A DNA stretch of 64,000 bases from Nocardioides daphniae (lineage in GTDB: Bacteria; Actinomycetota; Actinomycetes; Propionibacteriales; Nocardioidaceae), in NCBI RefSeq assembly GCF_004777465.1, contig NZ_CP038462.1:2604001-2668000 (forward strand), given 5' to 3'. Below are positions 31,669-40,184 of this stretch, piece after piece. A model generated the notes under the pieces. The model was given only the letters and a program-made list of their open reading frames with translations, ran no database searches and was not told the DNA's origin. Both the position numbers and the translations under genes were made by a program. The stretch's first letter is position 1. The number at the start of each line of letters is the position of its first letter.

Positions 31669-32139
31669 ATGACCGACCACGACGAGGCCAAGGCCGAGCT
31701 CCGCAAGCGCGTCGAGGGGCAGCGCTTCGTGATGTTCACGACCGCGACGGCCGAGGGCACGCTGACCAGCCGGCCGATGACCGTGCAGGAGGTGGACGGC
31801 TGGACCCTGAGGTTCATCACCCAGGACAGCAACACCGTCACCCCCGAGAGCGAGGGCAAGCAGGTCAACCTGGCCTTCATGGACGGCGGCAACTACGTCT
31901 CCCTGTCGGGCACCGGCTCCGTCTCGCGCGACGTCCAGCAGAAGCGCGAGCTCTGGGACCGCCTCAACGAGGCCTACGCCGGTGAGCCCGAGGACCCGGA
32001 CAACGTCATCCTCGACGTGCACGTCGACGAGGGCGAGTACTGGGACGGCGGCAACCCCGTCGCCCGCGTCGTCGGGCTGGCCAAGGCCGCGATCACCGGC
32101 GACCCGCCGTCGGGGAAGCACGCCGCGGTGGACATCTGA
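31669..32139 (+). CDS. Pyridoxamine 5'-phosphate oxidase-like family protein (general stress protein 26 type)
   Basis: 156 residues with the split beta-barrel pattern of small flavin- or F420-binding proteins: RFVMFTTATAEGTLTSRPMTVQEVDGWTLRFIT, VNLAFMDGGNYVSLSGTGSVSRD. It matches stress protein 26-like members rather than true PNP oxidase. The cofactor may be FMN or F420; the nearby F420 genes make the latter possible but not shown. ATG at 31669 has GAGGAC upstream. It ends at a strong hairpin shared with the convergent acyl-CoA dehydrogenase gene. Confidence 0.82.
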   Translation: MTDHDEAKAELRKRVEGQRFVMFTTATAEGTLTSRPMTVQEVDGWTLRFITQDSNTVTPESEGKQVNLAFMDGGNYVSLSGTGSVSRDVQQKRELWDRLNEAYAGEPEDPDNVILDVHVDEGEYWDGGNPVARVVGLAKAAITGDPPSGKHAAVDI

Positions 32140-32154
32140 GTCACGTTCAAGAAC

Positions 32155-32196
32155 GCACGACGGGCGGCCGGTCAGATGACCGGCCGCCCGTCGTGC
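32155..32196. terminator. Perfect 19-bp bidirectional hairpin
   Basis: Arms 32155-32173 and 32178-32196 are perfect complements around loop AGAT. It lies between the convergent stops at 32139 and 32209. Very GC-rich, without a T run on either side. Confidence 0.8.
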
Positions 32197-32208
32197 AGCG
32201 TACGAAGC

Positions 32209-33387
32209 TCAGATCTCCGACTGCACGCCCGCGAGCAGTTGGCGCGCCATCACGATGCGCTGCACCTGGTTGGTGCCCTCGTAGATCTGGGTGATCTTGG
32301 CGTCGCGCATCATCCGCTCGACCGGGTAGTCGCGGGTGAAGCCGTAGCCACCGAGCACCTGGACGGCGTTGGTGGTGACCTCCATGGCCACGTCGGAGGC
32401 GAAGCACTTGGCCGCGGCGCCGAAGAAGGTGAGGTCGTCGTCGCCACGCTCGGAGCGGCCGGCGGCGGCGTACGTCATCTGGCGCGCGGCCTCCACCTTC
32501 ATGCCCATGTCGGCGAGCATGAACTGCAGGCCCTGGAACTCGGCGATCGACTTGTTGAACTGCTTGCGCTCCTTGGCGTACTCGAGCGCGTAGTCGAGCG
32601 CACCCTGGGCGACACCGACGGCCTGGGCGGCGATCGTGACGCGGGTGTGGTCGAGGGTCTTCATCGCGGTCGCGAAGCCGGTGCCCTCGGCGCCGATCAT
32701 CCGGTCGGCGGGGATGCGCACGTTGTCGAGGTAGACCTCGCGCGTCGGCGAACCCTTGATGCCGAGCTTCTTCTCCGGCGCGCCGAAGGAGACGCCCTCG
32801 TCGGACTTCTCGACCACGAATGCGGAGATGCCGCCGCGGGTCTTCTTCTCCGGGTCGGTGAGGGCCAGGACCGTGTAGAACTCGGACTCACCGGCGTTGG
32901 TGATCCAGCGCTTCACGCCGTTGAGCACCCAGTGGTCACCGTCGCGCACGGCGCGGGTCTTCATGCCGCCCGCGTCCGAGCCGGCGTCGGGCTCGGAGAG
33001 GCAGTAGGAGAAGCCGCCCTCGCCCTTCGCGAGCTTGCCGAGGTACTTCGCCTTGAGCTCCTCGGAGCCGGCGATCTGCACGGGCAGCGAGCCGAGCTTG
33101 TTGACGGCGGGGATGAGCGAAGAGGAGACGCACGCACGGGCGATCTCCTCGATGACGATGACGGTGGCGAGCGCGTCGGCACCGGCACCGCCGTAGACCT
33201 CGGGCACGTGCGGCGCGTGGAAGTCCGCGGCCAGCAGGGCCTCTGCGGCCTCGTGCGGGTAGCGCGCCTGCTCGTCGACGTCGGCCGCGTGCGGGGCGAT
33301 CTTCGCGTCGGTCAGCGCCCGGATGGCCTCGCGGATCGCGCGGTGCTCCTCGGAGAGCTGGTACAGGTCGAAGTCAGGGTTGCTCAT
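32209..33387 (-). CDS. fadE25: Acyl-CoA dehydrogenase (FadE25-like)
   Basis: 392 residues. The FAD enzyme forms an alpha,beta double bond in acyl-CoA. N-terminal helical, middle beta (YCLSEPDAGSDAGGMKTRA, WITNAGESEFYTVLA) and C-terminal helical domains are present, with the catalytic Glu in QIYEGTNQVQRIVMAR. It lies before purE/purK as Rv3274c does. The second ATG (33387) is preferred because GAGAG lies 8 bases before it, whereas it is only 2 bases before the ATG at 33393. A perfect 17-bp palindrome lies 56 bases upstream and is a likely repressor site. Confidence 0.9.
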   Translation of the reverse strand: MSNPDFDLYQLSEEHRAIREAIRALTDAKIAPHAADVDEQARYPHEAAEALLAADFHAPHVPEVYGGAGADALATVIVIEEIARACVSSSLIPAVNKLGSLPVQIAGSEELKAKYLGKLAKGEGGFSYCLSEPDAGSDAGGMKTRAVRDGDHWVLNGVKRWITNAGESEFYTVLALTDPEKKTRGGISAFVVEKSDEGVSFGAPEKKLGIKGSPTREVYLDNVRIPADRMIGAEGTGFATAMKTLDHTRVTIAAQAVGVAQGALDYALEYAKERKQFNKSIAEFQGLQFMLADMGMKVEAARQMTYAAAGRSERGDDDLTFFGAAAKCFASDVAMEVTTNAVQVLGGYGFTRDYPVERMMRDAKITQIYEGTNQVQRIVMARQLLAGVQSEI

Positions 33388-33442
33388 GCGCATCTCTCAG
33401 GGTCGAGGTTCATGGGGGGAGCGGAACTCAATACCGCATCCT

Positions 33443-33459
33443 ACGGTACTCAGTACCGT
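33443..33459. promoter_or_regulatory. Perfect 17-bp palindrome upstream of the acyl-CoA dehydrogenase
   Basis: ACGGTACT-C-AGTACCGT, 8-bp arms around one central base, 56 bases upstream of the acyl-CoA dehydrogenase start and 54 bases before the CoA-binding gene. It is a probable TetR-type operator. Confidence 0.6.
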
Positions 33460-33500
33460 TTGCTGGAAACGGATGCACGACCCCGTTGACCCCCACGCGC

Positions 33501-33506
33501 TAGATT
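33501..33506 (+). promoter_or_regulatory. Leaderless -10 element of the CoA-binding gene
   Basis: TAGATT followed by 6 bases and the ATG at 33513. Confidence 0.57.
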
Positions 33507-33512
33507 CGGCCC

Positions 33513-33923
33513 ATGACCGTCGCGTGGCAGGACCAGTCCGACATCGACTTCATGCTCGACGAGGCCGAGACGTGGGCCGTCGTGGGCCTCTCCGAGAACC
33601 CGTCACGCACCGCGTACGCGATCGCCGCGATGCTGCAGCAGCGCGGCAAACGCATCGTCCCCGTGCACCCCTCCGCCGCGACCGTCCACGGCGAGCAGGG
33701 CTACGCGACGCTGGCCGACATCCCCTTCCCGGTCGACGTCGTCGACGTCTTCGTACGCTCCGAGCTCGCCGGCGAGGTCGCCGACCAGGCCGTGGCGATC
33801 GGCGCCAAGGCGGTCTGGTTCCAGCTGGGCGTCATCGATCAGGACGCCTACGAGCGGACCACCGCCGCCGGCGTACGCATGGTGATGGACACCTGCCCCG
33901 CCATCGAGTGGGGACGGCACTGA
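33513..33923 (+). CDS. CoA-binding domain protein (YccU-like)
   Basis: 136 residues with a Rossmann-like CoA-binding fold: WAVVGLSENPSRTAYAIAAMLQQRGKRIVPVHP, ATLADIPFPVDVVDVFVRSE, AKAVWFQLGVIDQDAYERTTAAGVRMVMDTCPAIEW. The family is widespread; the precise role is unknown. It is divergent from an acyl-CoA dehydrogenase, and the shared operator suggests a link to acyl-CoA metabolism. The start is set by the leaderless -10 element. Confidence 0.88.
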   Translation: MTVAWQDQSDIDFMLDEAETWAVVGLSENPSRTAYAIAAMLQQRGKRIVPVHPSAATVHGEQGYATLADIPFPVDVVDVFVRSELAGEVADQAVAIGAKAVWFQLGVIDQDAYERTTAAGVRMVMDTCPAIEWGRH

Positions 33924-33994
33924 GCATCCGGCGACGCGGCCGCTCGCCCCTGCTGGGTGCGCTGGCCGCCGTCGCGGTCGCAGCCTGAGCGCTG

Positions 33995-34720
33995 GTGGCG
34001 TGGCTCGGACCGAAGGCCTGGGACGCCGTACGAGGTGACCGCGCGACCGCGGCCGACGCACCGCTCGCCGACCAGTGCGGCGACGTCCCCGACTCGGCCT
34101 CGCGACTGACGCTCACCGCGCGCGACGGACGCGCCCTGGGTGCTGCGAGCGTGGGCGACAAGGGCGCGCGTACGACCGTGGCGCTGCGTCATGGTGCCTC
34201 GCAGACGCTCTGCGACTGGCTGTCGTGGGCCGACGCCCTGGCCGAGGAGACGGGCACACGCGTGCTGCTCTTCGACCGCCGCAGCCAGGGCTCCTCCCCC
34301 GGCGACGACGACCTCGCCCCCGAGCCCGACGACGTCGCAGCGGCCGTGGCACTTGCTCGCAGCGAGGGCGCCGAGGAGATCGTTCTCGTCGCCTCATCGA
34401 TGGGCAACGACTCCACCTGGAACGCACTGCCCCGCATCGACGGCGAGGCCTGCGGGGTCATCTCCATCTCCCCCGTCGTCGCCACCGCCGACATCGACGC
34501 GCTCGATCCGAGCGTCTTCCCGCGCGCCGTTTTCGCGATCCACGAGGACGAGAACGCCTCCATCGTCGCGACGGCCGAGCACCTGCTGAAGCGCGCGGCA
34601 GCGGCGAACGCCGCGACTGTCGCGATTCCCGTCGCAACCGACGACCACAGCCTGTGGCTGGTCGAGAACCATGACGACGCCGAGCAGCACGTGACGGAGG
34701 GCGTGGCCTCCTGCAGGTGA
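33995..34720 (+). CDS. Alpha/beta hydrolase-like exported protein with interrupted N-terminus
   Basis: 241 residues from the GTG at 33995. A hydrolase-type nucleophile elbow reads VLVASSMGNDSTW (Ala replaces the first Gly of GxSxG). An Asp/His pair occurs near the end (ATDDHSLWLVENH). In the same frame just upstream, codons from a GTG at 33908 give a basic start and a hydrophobic stretch (PLLGALAAVAVAA), then a TGA at 33986-33988 before the current start. The true gene probably begins at 33908 or at the CTG overlapping the previous stop, with the stop being a base error or a real nonsense mutation. Confidence 0.6.
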   Translation: MAWLGPKAWDAVRGDRATAADAPLADQCGDVPDSASRLTLTARDGRALGAASVGDKGARTTVALRHGASQTLCDWLSWADALAEETGTRVLLFDRRSQGSSPGDDDLAPEPDDVAAAVALARSEGAEEIVLVASSMGNDSTWNALPRIDGEACGVISISPVVATADIDALDPSVFPRAVFAIHEDENASIVATAEHLLKRAAAANAATVAIPVATDDHSLWLVENHDDAEQHVTEGVASCR

Positions 34721-34766
34721 TCTCCCCGGATGAGGGGTTGGCCCGAGTCCGCCGCACACCCCAGAA

Positions 34767-34782
34767 TCGAATGTATGTTCGA
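34767..34782. promoter_or_regulatory. LexA (SOS) box overlapping the DUF222/HNH start codon
   Basis: TCGAAT-GTAT-GTTCGA matches the actinobacterial SOS box TCGAAC-N4-GTTCGA at 11 of 12 defined positions. The ATG at 34775-34777 lies inside it, so LexA would block transcription start directly. Confidence 0.65.
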
Positions 34783-36112
34783 ACCGATGGCGAGTCCCCG
34801 CGACCTGGTCGCACTGGCGCGTGAGCGCAGTGCGGCCGTCCGTCGTGCCGAGGCAGACGTCTTGGTGATCGCCCACGAGTGGGCGGTCGCACATCCGGCC
34901 GCCGAGGACGGACACGACGCGGCCGCGTTCCACTGCCAGTTCGGGATCGAGCCGATCAGCGGTGACGGGACCCCGGAGGTCAACGAGTACGCCGTCGCAC
35001 CTGGGTGCTGCGCTGGGGTTGTCGACCGACTCGGCGAAGAAGCTGTTCGGGCACGCCCTCGAGCTCGCACACCGACTGCCGCGGCTGTGGGCACGGGTCA
35101 CCGCGGGCGAGGTCCCGGTGTGGCGAGCCCGGCTCGTGGCCGAAGCCACGATCCATGCCTACCCCGCGCTGCCGGCCGAGGGCGTCGCCTGGATCGACAC
35201 CCAGGTCGCCCCGTTCATCGAGAAGATGGGCCGCGCCGCGATCGACCGGCTCATCGAACGAGCCATGAAGCTCTACGGCCTCGCCACGGACCAAGATGAC
35301 GACGTGCCTTCGGACAGCCGGCACGTGACGATCGTCGGCGAGCGGGACCCGTTCGCGCAGACGATGCAGGTCCACGCAGAGCTCGACATCGCCGACGCCC
35401 TCGACCTGGAGCAGGCCGTCGCCGCGGGTGCCGCGGGGTTGAAGGCCGCCGGCTGCGAGGAGTCGTTGGACGTACGCCGCTCCCTCGCCCTCGGCGAGCT
35501 GGCTCGGCACCAGACTGCGCTCGACCTCGCCGGCGCAGGTGCCTCGGACGACATCGTCGAGCGGACCACCGCGCGCCGTGTCGACCTGCACCTGCACTTC
35601 ACCGCAGGCCTTGAGCCGGACGAGTCGCTCTCGTTCGGAGCGACGGGGCAGCTGGAGAACCGCCAGCGGCTGATCCTCTTGGAGCAGGTCCGCCGCTGGG
35701 CCGGCACCAGCCACACCGATGTTCGGATCCTCCGGTCGTCGACCTGAACGCCTCGCTCTCGTCCGAGAGCTACGCACCCTCCGACCGGCTCCGGCGCCAG
35801 GTCCAGCTGCGTGACGAGACCTGCGTCTTCCCGCACTGCACCCGCCCCAGCCGACGCTGCGACGTCGACCACGTAGTCCCGTTCGACCACGACGCCGCGG
35901 GTGAAGGCCGACCACAACCCGGGCCAACGCTCACCGAGAATCTTGCGACGCTCTGCCGGAGCCACCATCGGTTGAAGACCCACACCGCCTGGCAACTGGA
36001 ATCGCCAGCCAACGGGGTCTTCGGGTGGACCTCACCGCACGGGCAACGTTTCCGGCGCGACCGGCACGGCACCACCGATCTGAGCGGCGTTCCAACGCCG
36101 ACCCTTGCGTGA
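34775..36112 (+). CDS. DUF222 / HNH endonuclease family protein (13E12-like), two compensating frameshifts
   Basis: About 445 codons. The DUF222 part spans most of the length (RDLVALARERSAAVRRAEAD, ALGLSTDSAKKLFGHALELA, EVPVWRARLVAEATIHAYPALP, RHVTIVGERDPFAQTMQVHAEL). The HNH nuclease motif is near the end (CVFPHCTRPSRRCDVDHVVP, then NLATLCRSHHRLKTH). The frame shifts by one extra base near 34990-35000 and by one missing base near 35730-35735. M. tuberculosis REP13E12 proteins are of this type, and some are controlled by SOS boxes, like the box seen here. It may be an intact gene with sequence errors or a decaying mobile-type element. Confidence 0.75.
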
Positions 36113-36193
36113 CCCGGAGCCCTTCACGCCACCCACACACACTTCGCACCTGATCCTCACCACCTCGTGCGGGGAGTCCGCGACGCTCCCGCC

Positions 36194-37065
36194 ATGGGAC
36201 ACCACTCCGCCGCCGATCGGCTGCTGCACAGGCTCGCCCTGACCTCGCTCACCCTTGCCTGGCTGGCGTGGGGTCACGGCCTGTTCGTCGCGCCCCGGTC
36301 GTACGAGCTCGTCACCCGGATGCCGATCGAGGAGTGGCGTGCCGCCGCGGACCTCACGACGATGTTCCCCTTCTGGGTCGCCTCGCTGATCGTGCTGGCG
36401 TACGTCCCGCTCGCGGCGCTGGAGCTGATCCCGGTCGGCGTGACCGCGGTCGTCTCCAGCCTGACCGCCTGGCACCTCTGGACGCAGGGGGACGAAACCA
36501 CCTTCCTCGTGCGTCCGGGCCTGGAGCCACCACTCGTCATCGCGACCGCGCTGGCCGCAGCCGCCGGCGGCCTCGCGGCCGCCGCGGTCCTGTGGGCCGT
36601 CGTACGAAGTGGGTGGCGGTCCGGGCAGACGCTGGGTGCGCTGCCGCAGCGCGGCCCGGTGCGGCTCGCGTCACTGCTGGTGGTGGCGGCCTGGGTGGGG
36701 ATCGCCGTCGTCGCCCAGCTCGCACCCCGCGTGCGACTCGCCCCCGAGGACGACATCGAGCCCGGGACGGCCTTCGGGATCACCGTCCTGGTGCACTTGC
36801 CGTTCATCCTGGCCACGCTGTGGATCGTCCCCACCTGCGTCCTCGGTGCTGCTGGACGGATGCCCCCGATCGGCGTCGCACTGAACGCTGTCGCGCTCCT
36901 CGTGGCGTCGCTCTGGGTCAGGTCTGTGTCGCCACAGCTCCACGAGCTCATCCCCACCCTCCGGTACCCCTGGAGGTGGGCATGGCTGTGGCGGTGCTGG
37001 CCCTTCTGCTCCTGCTCGCGGGAAGGAATCCCGGGGACGCGCGGGTTGCCCCGCGGCCCCGGTGA
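36194..37065 (+). CDS. Hypothetical multi-span membrane protein (one frameshift)
   Basis: About 290 residues after restoring one missing base near 36970-36980. About six to seven hydrophobic segments are visible (LTSLTLAWLAWGHGLFV, FPFWVASLIVLAYVPLAALEL, VIATALAAAAGGLAAAAVLWAVV, LASLLVVAAWVGIAVVAQLA, FGITVLVHLPFILATLWIVPT, ALNAVALLVASLWV). Past the break comes a final segment AVAVLALLLLLAG. No family was recognised. It converges on purE with only 2 bases between stops. Confidence 0.55.
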
Positions 37066-37067
37066 GG

Positions 37068-37631
37068 TCAGAAGCCGAGCTTCGGCCGCGGGTTCGCCGC
37101 GGCCTCACGCACCGACGCGCCCTTGGCGTGCGCGGCGTCGCGCAGCGACACCTGGAAGTCGAGCATCTTCTGGGTCAGCTCGGCGTCACCCGTGGCGAGG
37201 ATGCGGGCGGCCAACAGTCCGGCGTTGCGGGCGTTGCCGATCGAGACCGTCGCCACCGGCACGCCCGCGGGCATCTGCACGATGGAGAGCAGCGAGTCCA
37301 TGCCGTCGAGGTACTTCAGCGGCACCGGGACGCCGATGACCGGCAGCGGCGTCAGCGACGCCAGCATCCCGGGGAGGTGGGCGGCACCACCGGCACCGGC
37401 GATGATCACCTCGAGTCCACGGCCGTGGGCCTCGCGGCCGTAGGCCACCATCTCCTCCGGCATCCGGTGCGCGGAGACCACGTCGGCCTCGTACGCGATG
37501 CCGAACTCCTTGAGCGCCTCGGCAGCGGCCATCATCGTGGGCCAGTCGGAGTCCGACCCCATGACGATGCCGACGCGCGGCTGGCCGCCCGGCGTGCTGA
37601 CCGGCGTGCTGACGGGTGCGGTCTCACTCAC
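37068..37631 (-). CDS. purE: N5-carboxyaminoimidazole ribonucleotide mutase
   Basis: 187 residues. It moves the carboxylate of N5-CAIR to C4 in purine synthesis. The class I signatures [13 protein letters not shown] and [11 protein letters not shown], and [11 protein letters not shown], are present. The first 18 residues are a Ser/Thr/Pro extension beyond the usual start. It begins with GTG and overlaps the purK end by 8 bases; the two act in sequence, PurK making N5-CAIR for PurE. Confidence 0.95.
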   Translation of the reverse strand: MSETAPVSTPVSTPGGQPRVGIVMGSDSDWPTMMAAAEALKEFGIAYEADVVSAHRMPEEMVAYGREAHGRGLEVIIAGAGGAAHLPGMLASLTPLPVIGVPVPLKYLDGMDSLLSIVQMPAGVPVATVSIGNARNAGLLAARILATGDAELTQKMLDFQVSLRDAAHAKGASVREAAANPRPKLGF

Positions 37632-38784
37632 TGTGGTCTCCCAGGTCTCCGCGGAACCAGGCCGCCGCGTGGCGGGCCCGCTCCAGGGTGTCGTCGAGGT
37701 CGTCGCCGAAGGCGTTCACGTGTCCGACCTTGCGGCCGGGCCTCCAGTCCTTGCCGTACAGGTGCACCTTGAGGTGCGGGTCGCGCGCCATCACGTGCGG
37801 GAAGCCGTCGTACAGCCGTCCGGCGTCGTCGGGCCCACCGAGGATGTTGACCATCACCGACCACTTCGCGCGCGGCTCGGGCGAGCCCAGCGGCAGGTCC
37901 ATCACGGCCCGCAGGTGGTTCTCGAACTGCGAGGTCACCGCCCCGTCCTGGGTCCAGTGGCCGGTGTTGTGCGGACGCATCGCCAGCTCGTTGACCAGCA
38001 CCCGTCCGTCGGTGGTCTCGAAGAGCTCCACCGCCAGGATGCCGGTCACGTCGAGGGCACCCGCCACCGTGAGCGCGATCTGCTGGGCGCGTCCGGCCAG
38101 CTCGGGGTCGAGGTCGGGGGCCGGGGCGACGACCTCGGCGCAGACACCGTCGACCTGCAGCGTCGCGACGACGGGATACGCAGCGGCCTGGCCGCTGGGC
38201 GAACGCGCCACGATCGCGGACAGCTCACGGCGGAAGTCGACGAGCTCCTCGGCCAGCACCTGCACACCGCTCTCGGCAGCGACGGCGAAGGCCTCCGCGG
38301 CGTCGTCAGCGCTGCGTACGACCCAGACACCCTTGCCGTCGTAGCCACCACGCGTCGTCTTCAGCACGCACGGGAAGCCGAACGCCTCCACCTCGGCCAC
38401 GTCGGTGACCAGGGCGTTGCGCGGGCACGGCACGTCGAGCTCGGCCAGCTTGGCGCGCATCACGCCCTTGTCCTGGGCGTGCACGAGGGCACCCGGCCCG
38501 GGGCGCACGGCGACGCCGTCGGCCTCCAGGGCGTGCAGGTGCTCGGTCGGCACGTGCTCGTGGTCGAAGGTGACGACCGCACAGCCCGCCGTGATCCGGC
38601 GCAACGCGTCGAGGTCGCGGTAGTCGCCCACCTCGTGGTCGACGATCACCTGGGCGGCGGAGACACCCTCACCCTCCGCGAGCAGACGCAGCGGCAGGCC
38701 GAGGGCGATGGCCGGCTGGGCCATCATCCGGGCCAGCTGACCGCCACCGATGACAGCGAGGGTGGGCGCAAGCGGTTCGGGCAC
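37624..38784 (-). CDS. purK: 5-(carboxyamino)imidazole ribonucleotide synthase
   Basis: 386 residues, ATP-grasp fold. It makes N5-CAIR from AIR, ATP and bicarbonate. Motifs are [21 protein letters not shown] at the N-terminus, [17 protein letters not shown] for ATP binding, and [34 protein letters not shown] for the metal site. GTG at 38784 has TAGGGT 6 bases upstream, so the purK-purE message is probably leaderless. Same order as Rv3276c-Rv3275c. Confidence 0.95.
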   Translation of the reverse strand: MPEPLAPTLAVIGGGQLARMMAQPAIALGLPLRLLAEGEGVSAAQVIVDHEVGDYRDLDALRRITAGCAVVTFDHEHVPTEHLHALEADGVAVRPGPGALVHAQDKGVMRAKLAELDVPCPRNALVTDVAEVEAFGFPCVLKTTRGGYDGKGVWVVRSADDAAEAFAVAAESGVQVLAEELVDFRRELSAIVARSPSGQAAAYPVVATLQVDGVCAEVVAPAPDLDPELAGRAQQIALTVAGALDVTGILAVELFETTDGRVLVNELAMRPHNTGHWTQDGAVTSQFENHLRAVMDLPLGSPEPRAKWSVMVNILGGPDDAGRLYDGFPHVMARDPHLKVHLYGKDWRPGRKVGHVNAFGDDLDDTLERARHAAAWFRGDLGDHSE

Positions 38785-38790
38785 GGGAGA

Positions 38791-38796
38791 ACCCTA
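38791..38796 (-). promoter_or_regulatory. Leaderless -10 element of purK-purE
   Basis: TAGGGT on the reverse strand, 6 bases before the GTG at 38784. It lies in the 27-base gap after the winged-helix gene, so purK has its own promoter. Confidence 0.57.
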
Positions 38797-38811
38797 GCCG
38801 CCCGGGTCGCG

Positions 38812-39117
38812 CTACTGGCTGCCCACCTCGAAGCGCAGACCGCGCCCACGGACGGTGCTGATCAGGCTCGGGTTGCGGCTGTCGTCGCCGAGCTTGCGAC
38901 GCACCCAGCCGAGGTGGACGTCGATGGTCTTCGACGACGTGTAGAACGTCGCGCCCCACACCCCACGCATGAGCTCGTCACGGGTGACGACCTCACCGGG
39001 GCTCTTGATGAGGGCGTGCAACAGGTCGAACTCCATACGGGAGAGCTGCACTTCCTCGCCCCGCCGCCACACCTTGCGGGCAACGGGATCAACCGCTACA
39101 TCCTGTACCTGGATCAC
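38812..39117 (-). CDS. Orphan OmpR/PhoB-type winged-helix DNA-binding protein
   Basis: 101 residues that make up only the effector domain of OmpR/PhoB regulators: VQLSRMEFDLLHALIKSPGEVVTRDELMRGVWG, SKTIDVHLGWVRRKLGDD, LISTVRGRGLRFE. No receiver domain is encoded upstream, and the 93-base gap to the cyclase gene shows no remnant of one. A TACCTT element 7 bases before the GTG supports this short form as the real gene rather than a truncated one. No histidine kinase is adjacent. Target genes are unknown; purK is next downstream. Confidence 0.82.
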   Translation of the reverse strand: MIQVQDVAVDPVARKVWRRGEEVQLSRMEFDLLHALIKSPGEVVTRDELMRGVWGATFYTSSKTIDVHLGWVRRKLGDDSRNPSLISTVRGRGLRFEVGSQ

Positions 39118-39124
39118 ATCTCGA

Positions 39125-39130
39125 AAGGTA
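39125..39130 (-). promoter_or_regulatory. Leaderless -10 element of the orphan winged-helix gene
   Basis: TACCTT on the reverse strand, 7 bases before the GTG at 39117. A 6-3-6 palindrome ACCACG-GTG-CGTGGT lies further upstream at 39166-39180. Confidence 0.48.
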
Positions 39131-39210
39131 GAGAAACCCGACGCGCACGGTGACCGGAATGCGCAACCACGGTGCGTGGTCCAGACCGCCGGGGCCGGGG
39201 CCGGGAGAGG

Positions 39211-40184
39211 TCAGCGGCGGCTGACCGCCAGCGGCTCGACGATGCCGAAGCCCCGCACCGGGCGCGCCGGGAGGCGCCGGGTGATGAAGATGTCCGGCAG
39301 CAGCTCGGCGGTCGGCGCGTCCACGATGATCCGGTTGCGGCGGGCCACCGCGGTCAGGCGCGCGGCCATGTTGACCGGCGGCCCGAAGACGTCACCCATG
39401 CGGGTCACGACCGAGCCCGACGAGATCCCGACGCGTACGTCCGGCATCCGCGGGTCACGCCCGATCACCCGGATGATCCCCTCACCGATCTCGATGGCCG
39501 CCGCAGCGGTCGGCACCACGAAGAGGATGGCGTCACCGATCGACTTGATCACCCGGCCACCGGCCGTGGAGACCACGTCGTGGCACCGGGCCTCGAAGAC
39601 CTCGACCAGGTCACCGATCCCTCGTCGTCGAGGGTGTTGCTGAGCGCGGTGAAGCTGACGATGTCGGCGAACCCGACGCTCACGTGGGTGGTGTGCAGGT
39701 CCTCCTCGTTGGCGCCCAGCGCCTCCATCCGCGACACCGCCGCCGACAGGTGCCGGCGCCACGCGTAGATGAGGAGCTCCTCGAAGGCCGGGTTGACCTC
39801 CTCGACCATGCGGTGCGCGTTGGACATGCGCGAGCCGCCGTCCTCCGCGGCGGCCAGCTGCTCGACGCGGTTGACCAGGATCGCGACCTCCCAGTCGGCG
39901 AGCTTGGACATGGTCTGCCCCAGCGCCCGGGTGACGGCCACGGCCATGTCGAAGTCGAGGGTGCCGGAGTCGACGGTGGAGAAGATCTTCAGCACCGCGT
40001 CGACGTCGCCGCGGGTGAACGCGTTCTCGTTGTCGACCTCGGGGAAGCCCAGCGCACGCCACAGGCGGCGGATCTGGGCGACGGTGACGCCGGCCTCCGA
40101 GGCGACGTCCAGCGCGGAGAGCTCCTGGTGCTCCCCGAGGATCGACTCGGCCAGCTCGTCGCGGCTCGGTCGGCGCTCAGGCAC
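39211..40184 (-). CDS. Class III adenylate cyclase with N-terminal regulatory domain (one frameshift)
   Basis: About 324 residues after restoring one missing base near 39618-39622. The N-terminal half (about 1-160, SALDVASEAGVTVAQIRRLWRALGFPEVD, AFTRGDVDAVLKIFSTVDSG, ALGQTMSKLADWEVAILVNRVEQL) resembles the autoinhibitory, pH-sensing domain of Rv1264. The catalytic half has both metal aspartates (VGFADIVSFTALS and SIGDAILFVV), a Lys in RVIKSIGD, GDVFGPPVNMAARL with the transition-state Asn and Arg, so cAMP synthesis is likely. GTG at 40184 overlaps the PH-domain gene by 8 bases. Confidence 0.86.

Noticed and set aside
39166-39180. 6-3-6 palindrome ACCACG-GTG-CGTGGT
   Set aside because: Short GC-rich arms and a position well upstream of the -10 element; could be chance.
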